5,052 nt of DNA. It comes from an uncultured Oscillospiraceae bacterium. Its GTDB lineage: Bacteria > Bacillota > Clostridia > UBA1212 > UBA1255. Each line of letters opens with the position of its first letter. The first letter of the stretch is position 1. The notes below the pieces were generated by a model. That model had not been told where the DNA came from, did no database searches, and was given only the letters and a program-made list of their open reading frames with translations. Below are positions 1 to 5,052 of the stretch, in pieces. Position numbers and translations under genes: made by a program. The stretch is from contig CABQCN010000141.1 of assembly GCA_902462635.1 (NCBI GenBank), positions 1 to 5,052 on the forward strand, in the 5' to 3' direction.

Positions 1-56
1 ATGGTTTAAATTATCAATCTTAGAAATACGCATCGGAAAGTATCTGCCTGTGCGAT

Positions 57-85
57 TTGACATTTTCCGATATTTCTTTTAAGAT
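57..85 (+). promoter_or_regulatory. Sigma-A/sigma-70-type promoter for the membrane-protein gene
   Basis: A perfect -35 hexamer TTGACA lies at 57-62, then exactly 17 bp, then TAAGAT at 80-85, which matches the -10 consensus TATAAT at four of six positions including the important first A and last T. The surrounding bases are AT-rich, unlike the coding DNA on either side. Transcription would start near 91-93, giving a leader of only about 28 nt, so there is no room for a riboswitch or attenuator. The call rests on motif match and position only. Confidence 0.72.
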
Positions 86-107
86 TGTACAGATATTTTT
101 ACAGCTA

Positions 108-112
108 AGGAA
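108..112 (+). promoter_or_regulatory. Ribosome binding site of the membrane-protein gene
   Basis: AGGAA, within TAAGGAAG, is followed by 8 nt and then the ATG at 121. A second ATG at 115 opens only a four-codon frame (M-E-W-T-stop) and is too close to the site to be used, so this element fixes the start at 121. Confidence 0.7.
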
Positions 113-120
113 GAAATGGA

Positions 121-1869
121 ATGGACTTAAGGAGATCAAAACAATCGAAACGGATGACCGTATTTCTCTGGTTCTGTGTTATTGCATATGCGTCCCTGCC
201 GCTCTTTACGGACAAGCTTTTCGACGCGCACGATATCAGTTATCATTTGAACCGGATCGAAGGAATTTCCGCCGCTCTCCAAAGCGGGCAATTTCCCGTC
301 CGCATTCATCCCAATATTTTAAACGACTACGGATATGCCAATTCGATTTTCTACCCGGAAATCTTCCTGTATCTCCCGGGCGCGCTCAGGGCGCTCGGCG
401 TCAATTTGAATATCTGTTATAAAATAATGGTTCTCCTGATCAATGCGGGAACCGTATTGATCGCGTATTTTTCTTTTAACCGCCTGTTCAAAAGCCGATA
501 CGCCGCGTATCTCGGCACCGTGCTGTACGGTCTTTCCTTATACCGTCTGTTATGTATTTTCGTCAGAGGCGCCATCGGGGAAGCGCTGGCAATGATGTTC
601 CTGCCGCTGGCGGCGCTGGGCCTGTATGAAATATTTTTCGGCAATCCGCGGCGCTGGTATTACCTGGCAATCGCATTCATCGGGATCCTCCAGTCCCACA
701 TCATCACGGCCCAGCTCACGTTATACGTCTGCCTGTTCGCCGGCCTGATCGCATTTTCCAAACTGATCGAAAACAAATGCCGGCGGCTGCGCGCGGCGGC
801 GAAAGCGGCGGCGCTTACGGTTCTGGTAAATTTATGGTTTCTGATCCCCTTCTTCGATTTTGTCCGCGCCGGCGTAAAAATCACGAGCACGGATTTTGTA
901 TACTGGGGGAATACCATCAATCCGCCCTCCGAATTATTTGCTTTGTTCTATCCCGTTACGAAAGGGATGACGAGGCGGGAAAACATGCCCCATTCGGTAG
1001 GGTTCTTCCTGTTCTTCTTATTCGTGCTATTCGTTGCTTTCTGCATCCAGAAAAGGAAGAAACCGATGGCGGGCCACGAAAGAAGACTGTATTTTCTTGG
1101 AAGAATCGGTCTCTTATTCGGCGGCATCGCATTGTATATGTCCACCTGTTTATTTCCGTGGATCCTGTTCAAATACGTTCCGCTGCTCAACAGGATCGCA
1201 TCCTCCCTGCAGTTCCCCTGGCGTCTGCTTTCCGTCGGTTCGGCCGCCGCATGCATTACGGGGATCTCCGTATGTCTGCTTTTACGCAGGGATACAAAAC
1301 GATCCGGTAAAATAATATTTATCGCCGTAACGCTGTGCACCGTTTTCACCGCGTCCGTACTCATCGACAATCACGTATATAACGCCGCCGTATTCGGCGA
1401 CATCCATTTATCGGCGCCCGTGGACGATCCGAACTGGGTCTATGGCGGACAGTATTCTTTAAAAAATACGGATATCGACCGTTTGGCAAAGCGCGGCGAA
1501 GTCGTCGTTTCTTCCAATTCTACGTGTCATCTGTCTGAAATTACAAGAAACGGGGGCGTTTTGAACGTAAGTTTTTCCGTGGAAACGCCGTCCTCCGGCG
1601 ATTATGTGGAGGTTCCGCTCTCCTGGTATCCGCATTATTCCTCGGAAATCGACGGCGCGGAAGTCCGCAACGAACCCGGCGACAACAACGTAATCCGCGT
1701 TTACACGGATGGCCGCCGTTCCGGTACGGTGCGCGTCCAGTGGAAATCGCCTGCGCTCTATCGTATTTCGGAAGTCGTTTCCCTGTTGGTTGCAGTCGGG
1801 TATCCGTTAAACCGGAAATATGATTTTCTCGGGAAGCTTTTTAAAAAGCGCCGGGAGAAAGCGCGCTGA
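121..1869 (+). CDS. Polytopic membrane protein, GT-C/YfhO-like (putative cell-envelope glycosyltransferase-type protein)
   Basis: This is a 582-residue integral membrane protein. After a short basic N-terminus (RRSKQSKR) I see about 10-12 hydrophobic segments, roughly at residues 12-30, 80-118 (probably two), 126-148, 153-173, 179-210, 226-247, 291-309, 325-345, 366-388 and 397-415. A soluble, beta-rich stretch (about 416-545) follows, then a last membrane segment (547-563) and a very basic tail. The first extracytoplasmic loop has an acidic/His cluster, FDAHDISYH (residues 34-42), placed like the catalytic Asp of GT-C glycosyltransferases. The motif LQFPWRLL (363-370) is typical of YfhO-like and related clostridial membrane proteins. 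Those families are thought to move sugars from lipid carriers to envelope polymers, but many members are uncharacterised, so the substrate and even the enzymatic activity are inference. The start is supported by a ribosome binding site 8 nt upstream and a promoter at 57-85. The gene looks intact and stands alone, facing the trp operon. Confidence 0.8.
   Translation: MDLRRSKQSKRMTVFLWFCVIAYASLPLFTDKLFDAHDISYHLNRIEGISAALQSGQFPVRIHPNILNDYGYANSIFYPEIFLYLPGALRALGVNLNICYKIMVLLINAGTVLIAYFSFNRLFKSRYAAYLGTVLYGLSLYRLLCIFVRGAIGEALAMMFLPLAALGLYEIFFGNPRRWYYLAIAFIGILQSHIITAQLTLYVCLFAGLIAFSKLIENKCRRLRAAAKAAALTVLVNLWFLIPFFDFVRAGVKITSTDFVYWGNTINPPSELFALFYPVTKGMTRRENMPHSVGFFLFFLFVLFVAFCIQKRKKPMAGHERRLYFLGRIGLLFGGIALYMSTCLFPWILFKYVPLLNRIASSLQFPWRLLSVGSAAACITGISVCLLLRRDTKRSGKIIFIAVTLCTVFTASVLIDNHVYNAAVFGDIHLSAPVDDPNWVYGGQYSLKNTDIDRLAKRGEVVVSSNSTCHLSEITRNGGVLNVSFSVETPSSGDYVEVPLSWYPHYSSEIDGAEVRNEPGDNNVIRVYTDGRRSGTVRVQWKSPALYRISEVVSLLVAVGYPLNRKYDFLGKLFKKRREKAR
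1825..1860. repeat. Imperfect inverted repeat at the end of the membrane-protein gene
   Basis: TTTCTC (1825-1830) pairs perfectly with GAGAAA (1855-1860), and the centre is a perfect 14-nt palindrome, GCTTTTTAAAAAGC (1836-1849). Between them GG (1832-1833) can pair with CC (1851-1852). It lies just before two converging stop codons, where a bidirectional terminator would be useful. However, no run of T follows on either strand and the centre is AT-rich, so a terminator role is only a guess. The bases also encode the Lys-rich tail of the protein, which could produce part of this symmetry by chance. Confidence 0.35.
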
Positions 1870-1880
1870 CTCTAAAGCGC
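1863..1880. other. Small hairpin spanning the convergent stop codons
   Basis: GCGCT (1863-1867) and AGCGC (1876-1880) form a perfect 5-bp stem with an 8-nt loop. The loop contains most of the + strand TGA stop and part of the - strand TAG stop. The stem is short and no T-tract follows on either side, so it is at best a weak bidirectional transcription-end structure. I see no better terminator for either unit. Confidence 0.2.
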
Positions 1881-2493
1881 CTCCAGCTGTCTCATCAGCC
1901 GTTCCAACAGGATGCGGTCTTTCACGCCCGCCCGCGCTTCCACGCCTGTCATGAGATCAATGGCTTCCGGCCGCGCGCAGGAACAGATCATCCGTACGTT
2001 TTCCGGACCGATGCCGCCCGCCAGAATTACGGGAACGGCCGAAATCTGTTTTACTTTGCGATAAAACGCAAGATCCGCATTTATTCAGATATTTTACGCA
2101 CTGTCCGACATCGTCCGTTCCAAATTGAAGCAGGCGCTCCTGCGGCGCGTGCGGGAGCGTCTTAAAAACGCCGGTTCCCTGCCGCCGGAGTGCCTTGCAC
2201 AGGTACAGGGTGTCGGAAATTGTCTCCCGGTAATGCAGCTGTACGAAATGCGGGCGCAGCCGCCGCGCCAGAGCGGCGATTTTATCCCGGCTGCCGCCCG
2301 TTACGATACAGCTGCGCAGCGGCGGTTTGATTTCGGGCAGAAGCGCCGCCGCTTCTGATTCCGTCAGATTCCACGGCACCGGAAGCGGATATTCCGTAAC
2401 GAATCCTGCGAGATCCGCGCCCAGAGTGCGGCACAGGCGTACGTCTTCCGCCCGTTGCAGCCCGCAGATTTTAACAAGAAGTTTTTGATTCAT
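1872..2493 (-). pseudogene. trpF: Phosphoribosylanthranilate isomerase, frameshifted with an internal deletion
   Basis: TrpF converts N-(5'-phosphoribosyl)anthranilate to CdRP, the third step of the tryptophan branch. The N-terminal part (residues 1 to about 137, from the ATG at 2493) reads well: KICG with the general-base Cys at residue 10, GFVTEYPLPVPWNL, VQLH (84-87) and VFK (109-111). After KYLN (near 2083) this frame loses all similarity and stops at 1957. The C-terminal half continues in another frame from about 2084 to the TAG at 1872-1874 (70 codons), with AVPVILAGGI, GPENV, a phosphate-site-like TGVEARAGVKD and a normal end. Between the halves about 15-20 expected residues are missing: barrel strand beta-6 with the catalytic Asp (LLD) and the GGTGK-type loop. 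A simple one-base error would not explain this. It is therefore either a real inactivating deletion of 3n+2 nt or an assembly error. The start has an AGGAG 10 nt upstream and overlaps trpC by 23 nt. Confidence 0.85.
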
Positions 2494-3202
2494 ATGCCGG
2501 ATTCTCCTTTTCCCCTTCCCCTTTGCAGAAGGAACGATAACGGTCTGCCAGATCTGCCGCCGTCCACAGGGAGGTTCCCACCAGTACGGCATCCGCGCCT
2601 GCCCGGATCGCTTCGCGGGCCTGCGCCGGCGTTTCGATCCCGCTTTCGCTGACCAGCAGCGCGTTTTTCGGCGCATAGGCAGTCAGACGGCGCGTCGTCC
2701 CGACATTGCCTTCGTCCTTCTCAAGGATGCGGATATCGCGGTTGTTGATTCCGACCAGATTTGCGCCCAAGCGTTCCGCGCGTTCCAGTTCCGCCGCGGT
2801 ATGCGCTTCGACGAGCGCCTCCAGGCCGCAGCGCAGTGCAGCGCGATAGCAATCTGCCAATTCCCGTTCCGTCAGGCACGCGCAGATCAGAAGCACCGCG
2901 TCCGCGCCGGCGGCGGCGGTCCGGCAGATCTCCTCCTCGCAGCGGATAAAATCTTTCCGTAATACGGGAAGCGAAACGGCGGCGGTAATGGAACGCAGTA
3001 ATTCCAGCGATCCCCCGAATTCGTTTTCTTCCGTTACGACGGAAAGCGCGGGCGCGCCGAGCCGTTCGAACAGCAGCGCCGTTTCCACAGGATCGCGCGA
3101 TCCGAAAAGTTCGCCGTATTTCGGGGAAATTCGTTTGAAATCAGGAATTACCGGAATCATGCCTGCCGCTTTTTTCTTACGCAGATTTGCAGTAAAATGC
3201 AT
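2471..3202 (-). CDS. trpC: Indole-3-glycerol-phosphate synthase, short variant
   Basis: TrpC decarboxylates and closes CdRP to indole-3-glycerol phosphate, the fourth step of the branch, using a beta/alpha barrel. The 243 residues show the family motifs in order: VIPDFKRISPK (18-28, catalytic Lys23), SVVTEENEFGGSLE (54-67), VLRKDF (80-85, general-acid Lys83), LEALVEAH (127-134, Glu132), GINNRD (151-156), LVSESGI (183-189) and AVLVGTSLW (205-213). Two things are unusual. Only about 15 residues precede the first strand, where typical enzymes have about 45-50 including helix alpha-0 that covers the active site. The conserved Glu two residues before the catalytic Lys is Asp21. In-frame codons continue upstream of this ATG, but they lie inside trpD and give an Arg-rich, unrelated peptide, so I reject a longer start. 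The gene begins 2 nt after the trpD stop, with AAGG 10 nt upstream. I recall similar short clostridial TrpC proteins, so it may well be functional. Confidence 0.9.
   Translation of the reverse strand: MHFTANLRKKKAAGMIPVIPDFKRISPKYGELFGSRDPVETALLFERLGAPALSVVTEENEFGGSLELLRSITAAVSLPVLRKDFIRCEEEICRTAAAGADAVLLICACLTERELADCYRAALRCGLEALVEAHTAAELERAERLGANLVGINNRDIRILEKDEGNVGTTRRLTAYAPKNALLVSESGIETPAQAREAIRAGADAVLVGTSLWTAADLADRYRSFCKGEGEKENPAYESKTSC
2504..2508 (-). promoter_or_regulatory. Ribosome binding site of trpF inside trpC
   Basis: On the - strand AGGAG is followed by 10 nt and the trpF ATG at 2493. The site lies in the last codons of trpC and decides the trpF start, because the codons upstream in the same frame are the out-of-frame reading of trpC. 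Confidence 0.6.
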
Positions 3203-3204
3203 TT

Positions 3205-4236
3205 TTAGCCGACCTTTCCAAAGCGGTTCGACAGTTTCCGCAGTTCTTCCAGTTTTCTGCGCGTGGCGCCGCTGTCGATGAGCTGTGCGGCGCGGGCGAT
3301 CCCCTCCGCGAAATCGTTTGCTTTGCCGCCGATCATCAGCGCGCCGGCGGCGTTCAGTAAAATCGCGTCGCGCCGGGGGCCGGTAATCTTCCCATCGAAC
3401 ACGCCGGTGATCGCAGCGGCATTTTCTTCCGGCGTACCGGTTTTGATATCTTCCAGCGCGCACCGCCGCAAGCCGAACGCTTCCGGACAGATTTCATACT
3501 TTTTGACCTTCCCGCCGCGCAGTTCGTATATTTTTGTCGTGCCGATCAGGGAAATTTCGTCCAAGCCGTCCGTACCGTATACGAACATCGCGTTCGTATA
3601 TCCCAATTCGCGCGCTACATAAGCGACGGTATCCAGAAGCTCCGGCTTATAGACGCCCAAAAGATGGCGCGGCGCGAATGCCGGATTGATCAGCGGCCCG
3701 ATAATCGTGTAAAATATCGTTTTGATACCTAGTTCCGTCTCCGGAGGCAGTACTTTGCACATGACGGGATGGAACAGCGGCGCGTACAGAAACGAAATTC
3801 CGATTTCTTCGATCAGTTTTTCCGCCTGAGTAGGCGTCAGATGGATATTGATCCCCAACGCCTCCAGTACGTCGGCGCTGCCGGATAAGCTGGAAATCGA
3901 GCGGCTTCCATGTTTGGCCACAGGAATTCCGGCGGCGGCGGCGACCAGCGCCGTAGCTGTCGAGATATTGAACGTGCTCAATCCCCCGCCCGTGCCGCAG
4001 GTGTCCATCATTTCCGAAGCCACCTGTGGCCGCAGCGGCACGCAGCTGCGGCGCATTGCTTTCGCGATGGAGGCGATTTCCCGCAGGGAGGCGCCTTTCA
4101 TAAGAAGCGCCACCTGGAATCCGGCAATCTGCACGTCCGAAACCGCATTTTCATTGATGCCCTGAATCAGCGCAAAGATTTCTGCTTCCGAGAGTTCCTG
4201 TTTTGCGGTAATTTTTGCCATAATTTCTTTATACAT
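3205..4236 (-). CDS. trpD: Anthranilate phosphoribosyltransferase, divergent active site
   Basis: TrpD joins anthranilate and PRPP to give phosphoribosylanthranilate, the second step of the branch. At 343 residues it has the normal family length: a small helical N-domain (about 1-70), then DTCGTGG (78-84), STFNISTA (87-94), VAKHGSRS (106-113), SGSADVLEALG (118-128), FHPVM (155-159), GPLINP (180-185), the metal-binding DGLDE (223-227) and LNAAGAL (294-300). Several active-site positions depart from the usual pattern. The Asp of GTGGD is absent, making the loop one residue shorter. KHGN is KHGS (Ser111), and SSKSGS is SSLSGS (Leu117). The anthranilate-binding Arg of the PVRxxLG motif is Glu166 (PETELG), and TIFN is TIFY (Tyr176). 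The set looks like a coherent variant rather than decay, as the frame and all structural motifs are intact. The start at 4236 has a strong GGGAGG 8 nt upstream and overlaps trpA by 8 nt; the in-frame Met at residue 6 is less well placed. Confidence 0.92.
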   Translation of the reverse strand: MYKEIMAKITAKQELSEAEIFALIQGINENAVSDVQIAGFQVALLMKGASLREIASIAKAMRRSCVPLRPQVASEMMDTCGTGGGLSTFNISTATALVAAAAGIPVAKHGSRSISSLSGSADVLEALGINIHLTPTQAEKLIEEIGISFLYAPLFHPVMCKVLPPETELGIKTIFYTIIGPLINPAFAPRHLLGVYKPELLDTVAYVARELGYTNAMFVYGTDGLDEISLIGTTKIYELRGGKVKKYEICPEAFGLRRCALEDIKTGTPEENAAAITGVFDGKITGPRRDAILLNAAGALMIGGKANDFAEGIARAAQLIDSGATRRKLEELRKLSNRFGKVG

Positions 4237-4999
4237 GGTTGTTTCCTCCCTGATCTTGTTTTGTCATCGCATTTTTCATCGAGCGGACGTACTGCGTAAC
4301 GTACGGTTTCGCCGAACGGCCATATTGTTCCATTAATTTTACAATTGCGGATCCGACGATCACGCCGTCCGCATACGCCGCGATCTCCGCTGCCTGCTGC
4401 GGTGTTGAAATGCCGAATCCTACGGCGCACGGAAGCGCAGACGTCCGACGTACCAGCGATACCATTTCTTTGCTGTCGGAACCGACGCTGCCGCGAACGC
4501 CTGTTACGCCCAAAGAGGATACGCAGTATACAAACCCTGCCGAAGATTCCGCTATTTTTGCAATGCGTTCTGCGGAAGTTGGCGCGACGAGCGCAATCAG
4601 CGCCACGCCGTACCGATCGCAGGCAGCGGCGAATTCCTCCCGTTCTTCGTAAGGGACGTCCGGCAGAATCAGTCCGGATACGCCGCATTCGGCGGCATTT
4701 CTGAGAAAGCGCTCCGTCCCGTAGGCGAGCGGCACGCGTACCTCCCCGCGTATTTTACGTACCATATCGAATATTTTATCAGTGGTAACGCCCGCGGAAA
4801 GCGCCCGGATATTGGCGTTCTGGATCACGGGACCTTCCGCCGTCGGGTCCGAAAACGGGATTCCAAGCTCGATCAGATCGGCGCCTGCCTCCGCGATCGC
4901 CGGAACGAGCTGCGCCGTCGTTTCCAGATCCGGATCCCCACAAGTCAGAAAAGCGACGAATGCCTTTCCGTGATCAAAGGCTTCTTTTATCGGAATCAT
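4229..4999 (-). CDS. trpA: Tryptophan synthase alpha chain, lacking barrel strand beta-4
   Basis: TrpA cleaves indole-3-glycerol phosphate to indole and glyceraldehyde 3-phosphate, and channels indole to TrpB. The 256 residues carry the family motifs: FLTCGDP (17-23), LIELGIPFSDP (42-52, catalytic Glu44, equivalent to Salmonella Glu49), GPVIQNANIRAL (56-67), GLILPDVP (109-116), LVAPTSAERI (137-146), FVYCVS (156-161), GFGIS (194-198) and DGVIVGSAIV (211-220). Catalytic Asp60 of the Salmonella enzyme is Glu55 here (TAEGP). Residues 88-97 read RVPLAYGTER, where relatives have about ten more residues between VPL and YG (the MTYAN-type strand beta-4 and following segment). The frame is kept. Losing a core strand should damage the barrel and its contact with TrpB, so activity is doubtful. 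The start ATG shares bases with the trpB TGA (ATGA). An upstream in-frame Met near 5041 gives a peptide that is only trpB read out of frame. GAGGGGAG lies about 11 nt upstream. Confidence 0.93.
   Translation of the reverse strand: MIPIKEAFDHGKAFVAFLTCGDPDLETTAQLVPAIAEAGADLIELGIPFSDPTAEGPVIQNANIRALSAGVTTDKIFDMVRKIRGEVRVPLAYGTERFLRNAAECGVSGLILPDVPYEEREEFAAACDRYGVALIALVAPTSAERIAKIAESSAGFVYCVSSLGVTGVRGSVGSDSKEMVSLVRRTSALPCAVGFGISTPQQAAEIAAYADGVIVGSAIVKLMEQYGRSAKPYVTQYVRSMKNAMTKQDQGGNNHV
4245..4250 (-). promoter_or_regulatory. Strong ribosome binding site of trpD inside trpA
   Basis: GGGAGG on the - strand, 8 nt before the ATG at 4236, is the best ribosome binding site in the operon. It lies within the last codons of trpA and favours this ATG over the Met five codons further in. 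It should let trpD be translated well even if trpA translation is poor. Confidence 0.7.
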
Positions 5000-5052
5000 T
5001 CTTCCACCAGCTCCCCTCTGTAACGTGCAATGGCCGCGCAATCCTTGTAGAT
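4996..5052 (-). CDS. trpB: Tryptophan synthase beta chain, C-terminal end only
   Basis: The last 18 codons of an open frame enter from the right edge and read IYKDCAAIARYRGELVEE before a TGA at 4996-4998. The stretch KDCAAIARYRG resembles the C-terminal tail of clostridial TrpB proteins after their conserved SGRGDKD motif, and the position directly before trpA with an ATGA overlap is classic for trpB. TrpB condenses indole and serine using PLP. The residues before KD are IY rather than the expected GD, but the fragment is too short to judge. The assignment leans partly on the neighbourhood. Confidence 0.7.
   Translation of the reverse strand: MYKDCAAIARYRGELVEE

Noticed and set aside
1..33. 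A short - strand open frame starting ATG at 33 (MRISKIDNLNH, running off the left edge), which could be a divergent gene.
   Set aside because: Only 11 codons are visible, there is no ribosome binding site in front, and the peptide is too short to recognise. It remains possible but unsupported.
57..422. A 121-codon + strand frame that overlaps the promoter and the start of the membrane-protein gene.
   Set aside because: Its first part is the AT-rich promoter region, and the rest is the shifted frame of a clear membrane protein with a better start and ribosome binding site.
1957..2082. Reading the TrpF frame straight through to the TGA at 1957 as a genuine alternative C-terminus.
   Set aside because: The residues after KYLN have no TrpF motifs, while the neighbouring frame has PVILAGGI, GPENV and GVEARAGVKD, so the straight reading is a frameshift product.
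2068..2090. Programmed ribosomal frameshifting in trpF.
   Set aside because: No convincing slippery heptamer with a downstream structure is visible, and a frame change alone would not restore the missing beta-6 segment.
3203..3463. A possible longer N-terminus for TrpC, since the frame stays open into trpD.
   Set aside because: The peptide is extremely Arg-rich and is simply trpD read in another frame. It shows no resemblance to the TrpC alpha-0 region.
4345..4704. Long + strand open frames opposite trpA, trpD and trpC.
   Set aside because: They are Arg/Ser/Pro-rich mirror readings of GC-rich coding DNA with no recognisable motifs or ribosome binding sites.
4999..5041. An upstream start of trpA at 5041 adding 14 residues.
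   Set aside because: Those codons are the trpB tail read out of frame. The ATG at 4999, overlapping the trpB stop, gives the normal TrpA N-terminus.

Overview
The window looks like a piece of a chromosome from an anaerobic Bacillota/Clostridia-type bacterium. The evidence is the style of the polytopic membrane protein, which resembles large GT-C/YfhO-like proteins common in Clostridia, together with GGAGG-type ribosome binding sites, a sigma-A-like promoter and divergent tryptophan enzymes that I associate with gut or anaerobic Clostridia. This placement comes from recollection of protein families, not a database search.

Layout: positions 1-120 are intergenic and hold a good promoter (TTGACA, 17 bp, TAAGAT) and a ribosome binding site. 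These drive a 582-residue multi-pass membrane protein on the + strand (121-1869). Everything from 1872 to the right edge is a tryptophan biosynthesis operon on the - strand. In transcription order it reads: end of trpB (cut by the window edge), trpA, trpD, trpC, trpF. The junctions are tight: 4-nt overlap trpB/trpA, 8-nt overlap trpA/trpD, 2-nt gap trpD/trpC, 23-nt overlap trpC/trpF, as expected for translational coupling. The two transcription units run towards each other and their stop codons are only 2 nt apart. An imperfect inverted repeat lies inside the 3' end of the membrane-protein gene.

Pathway logic: TrpD attaches phosphoribose to anthranilate, TrpF isomerises the product, TrpC closes the indole ring, TrpA releases indole from indole-3-glycerol phosphate, and TrpB joins indole to serine. 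TrpE and TrpG (anthranilate synthase) are not in the window. The gene order, with B-A ahead of D-C-F, differs from the textbook E-G-D-C-F-B-A order.

The points most worth a second look are in the Trp enzymes. trpF is broken: a frameshift coincides with loss of the barrel segment that should carry the catalytic Asp and the GGTGK-type loop. trpA stays in frame but lacks about ten residues that normally form barrel strand beta-4. TrpD retains its fold motifs but has an unusual set of active-site changes: the Asp of GTGGD is missing, the KHGN Asn is Ser, and the anthranilate-binding Arg is Glu. TrpC lacks the usual N-terminal helix and has Asp for a conserved active-site Glu. TrpA has Glu in place of the catalytic Asp60. 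Some of these are probably clade characters; the two deletions look like gene decay or assembly error. I see no mobile element, CRISPR array, tRNA or rRNA.
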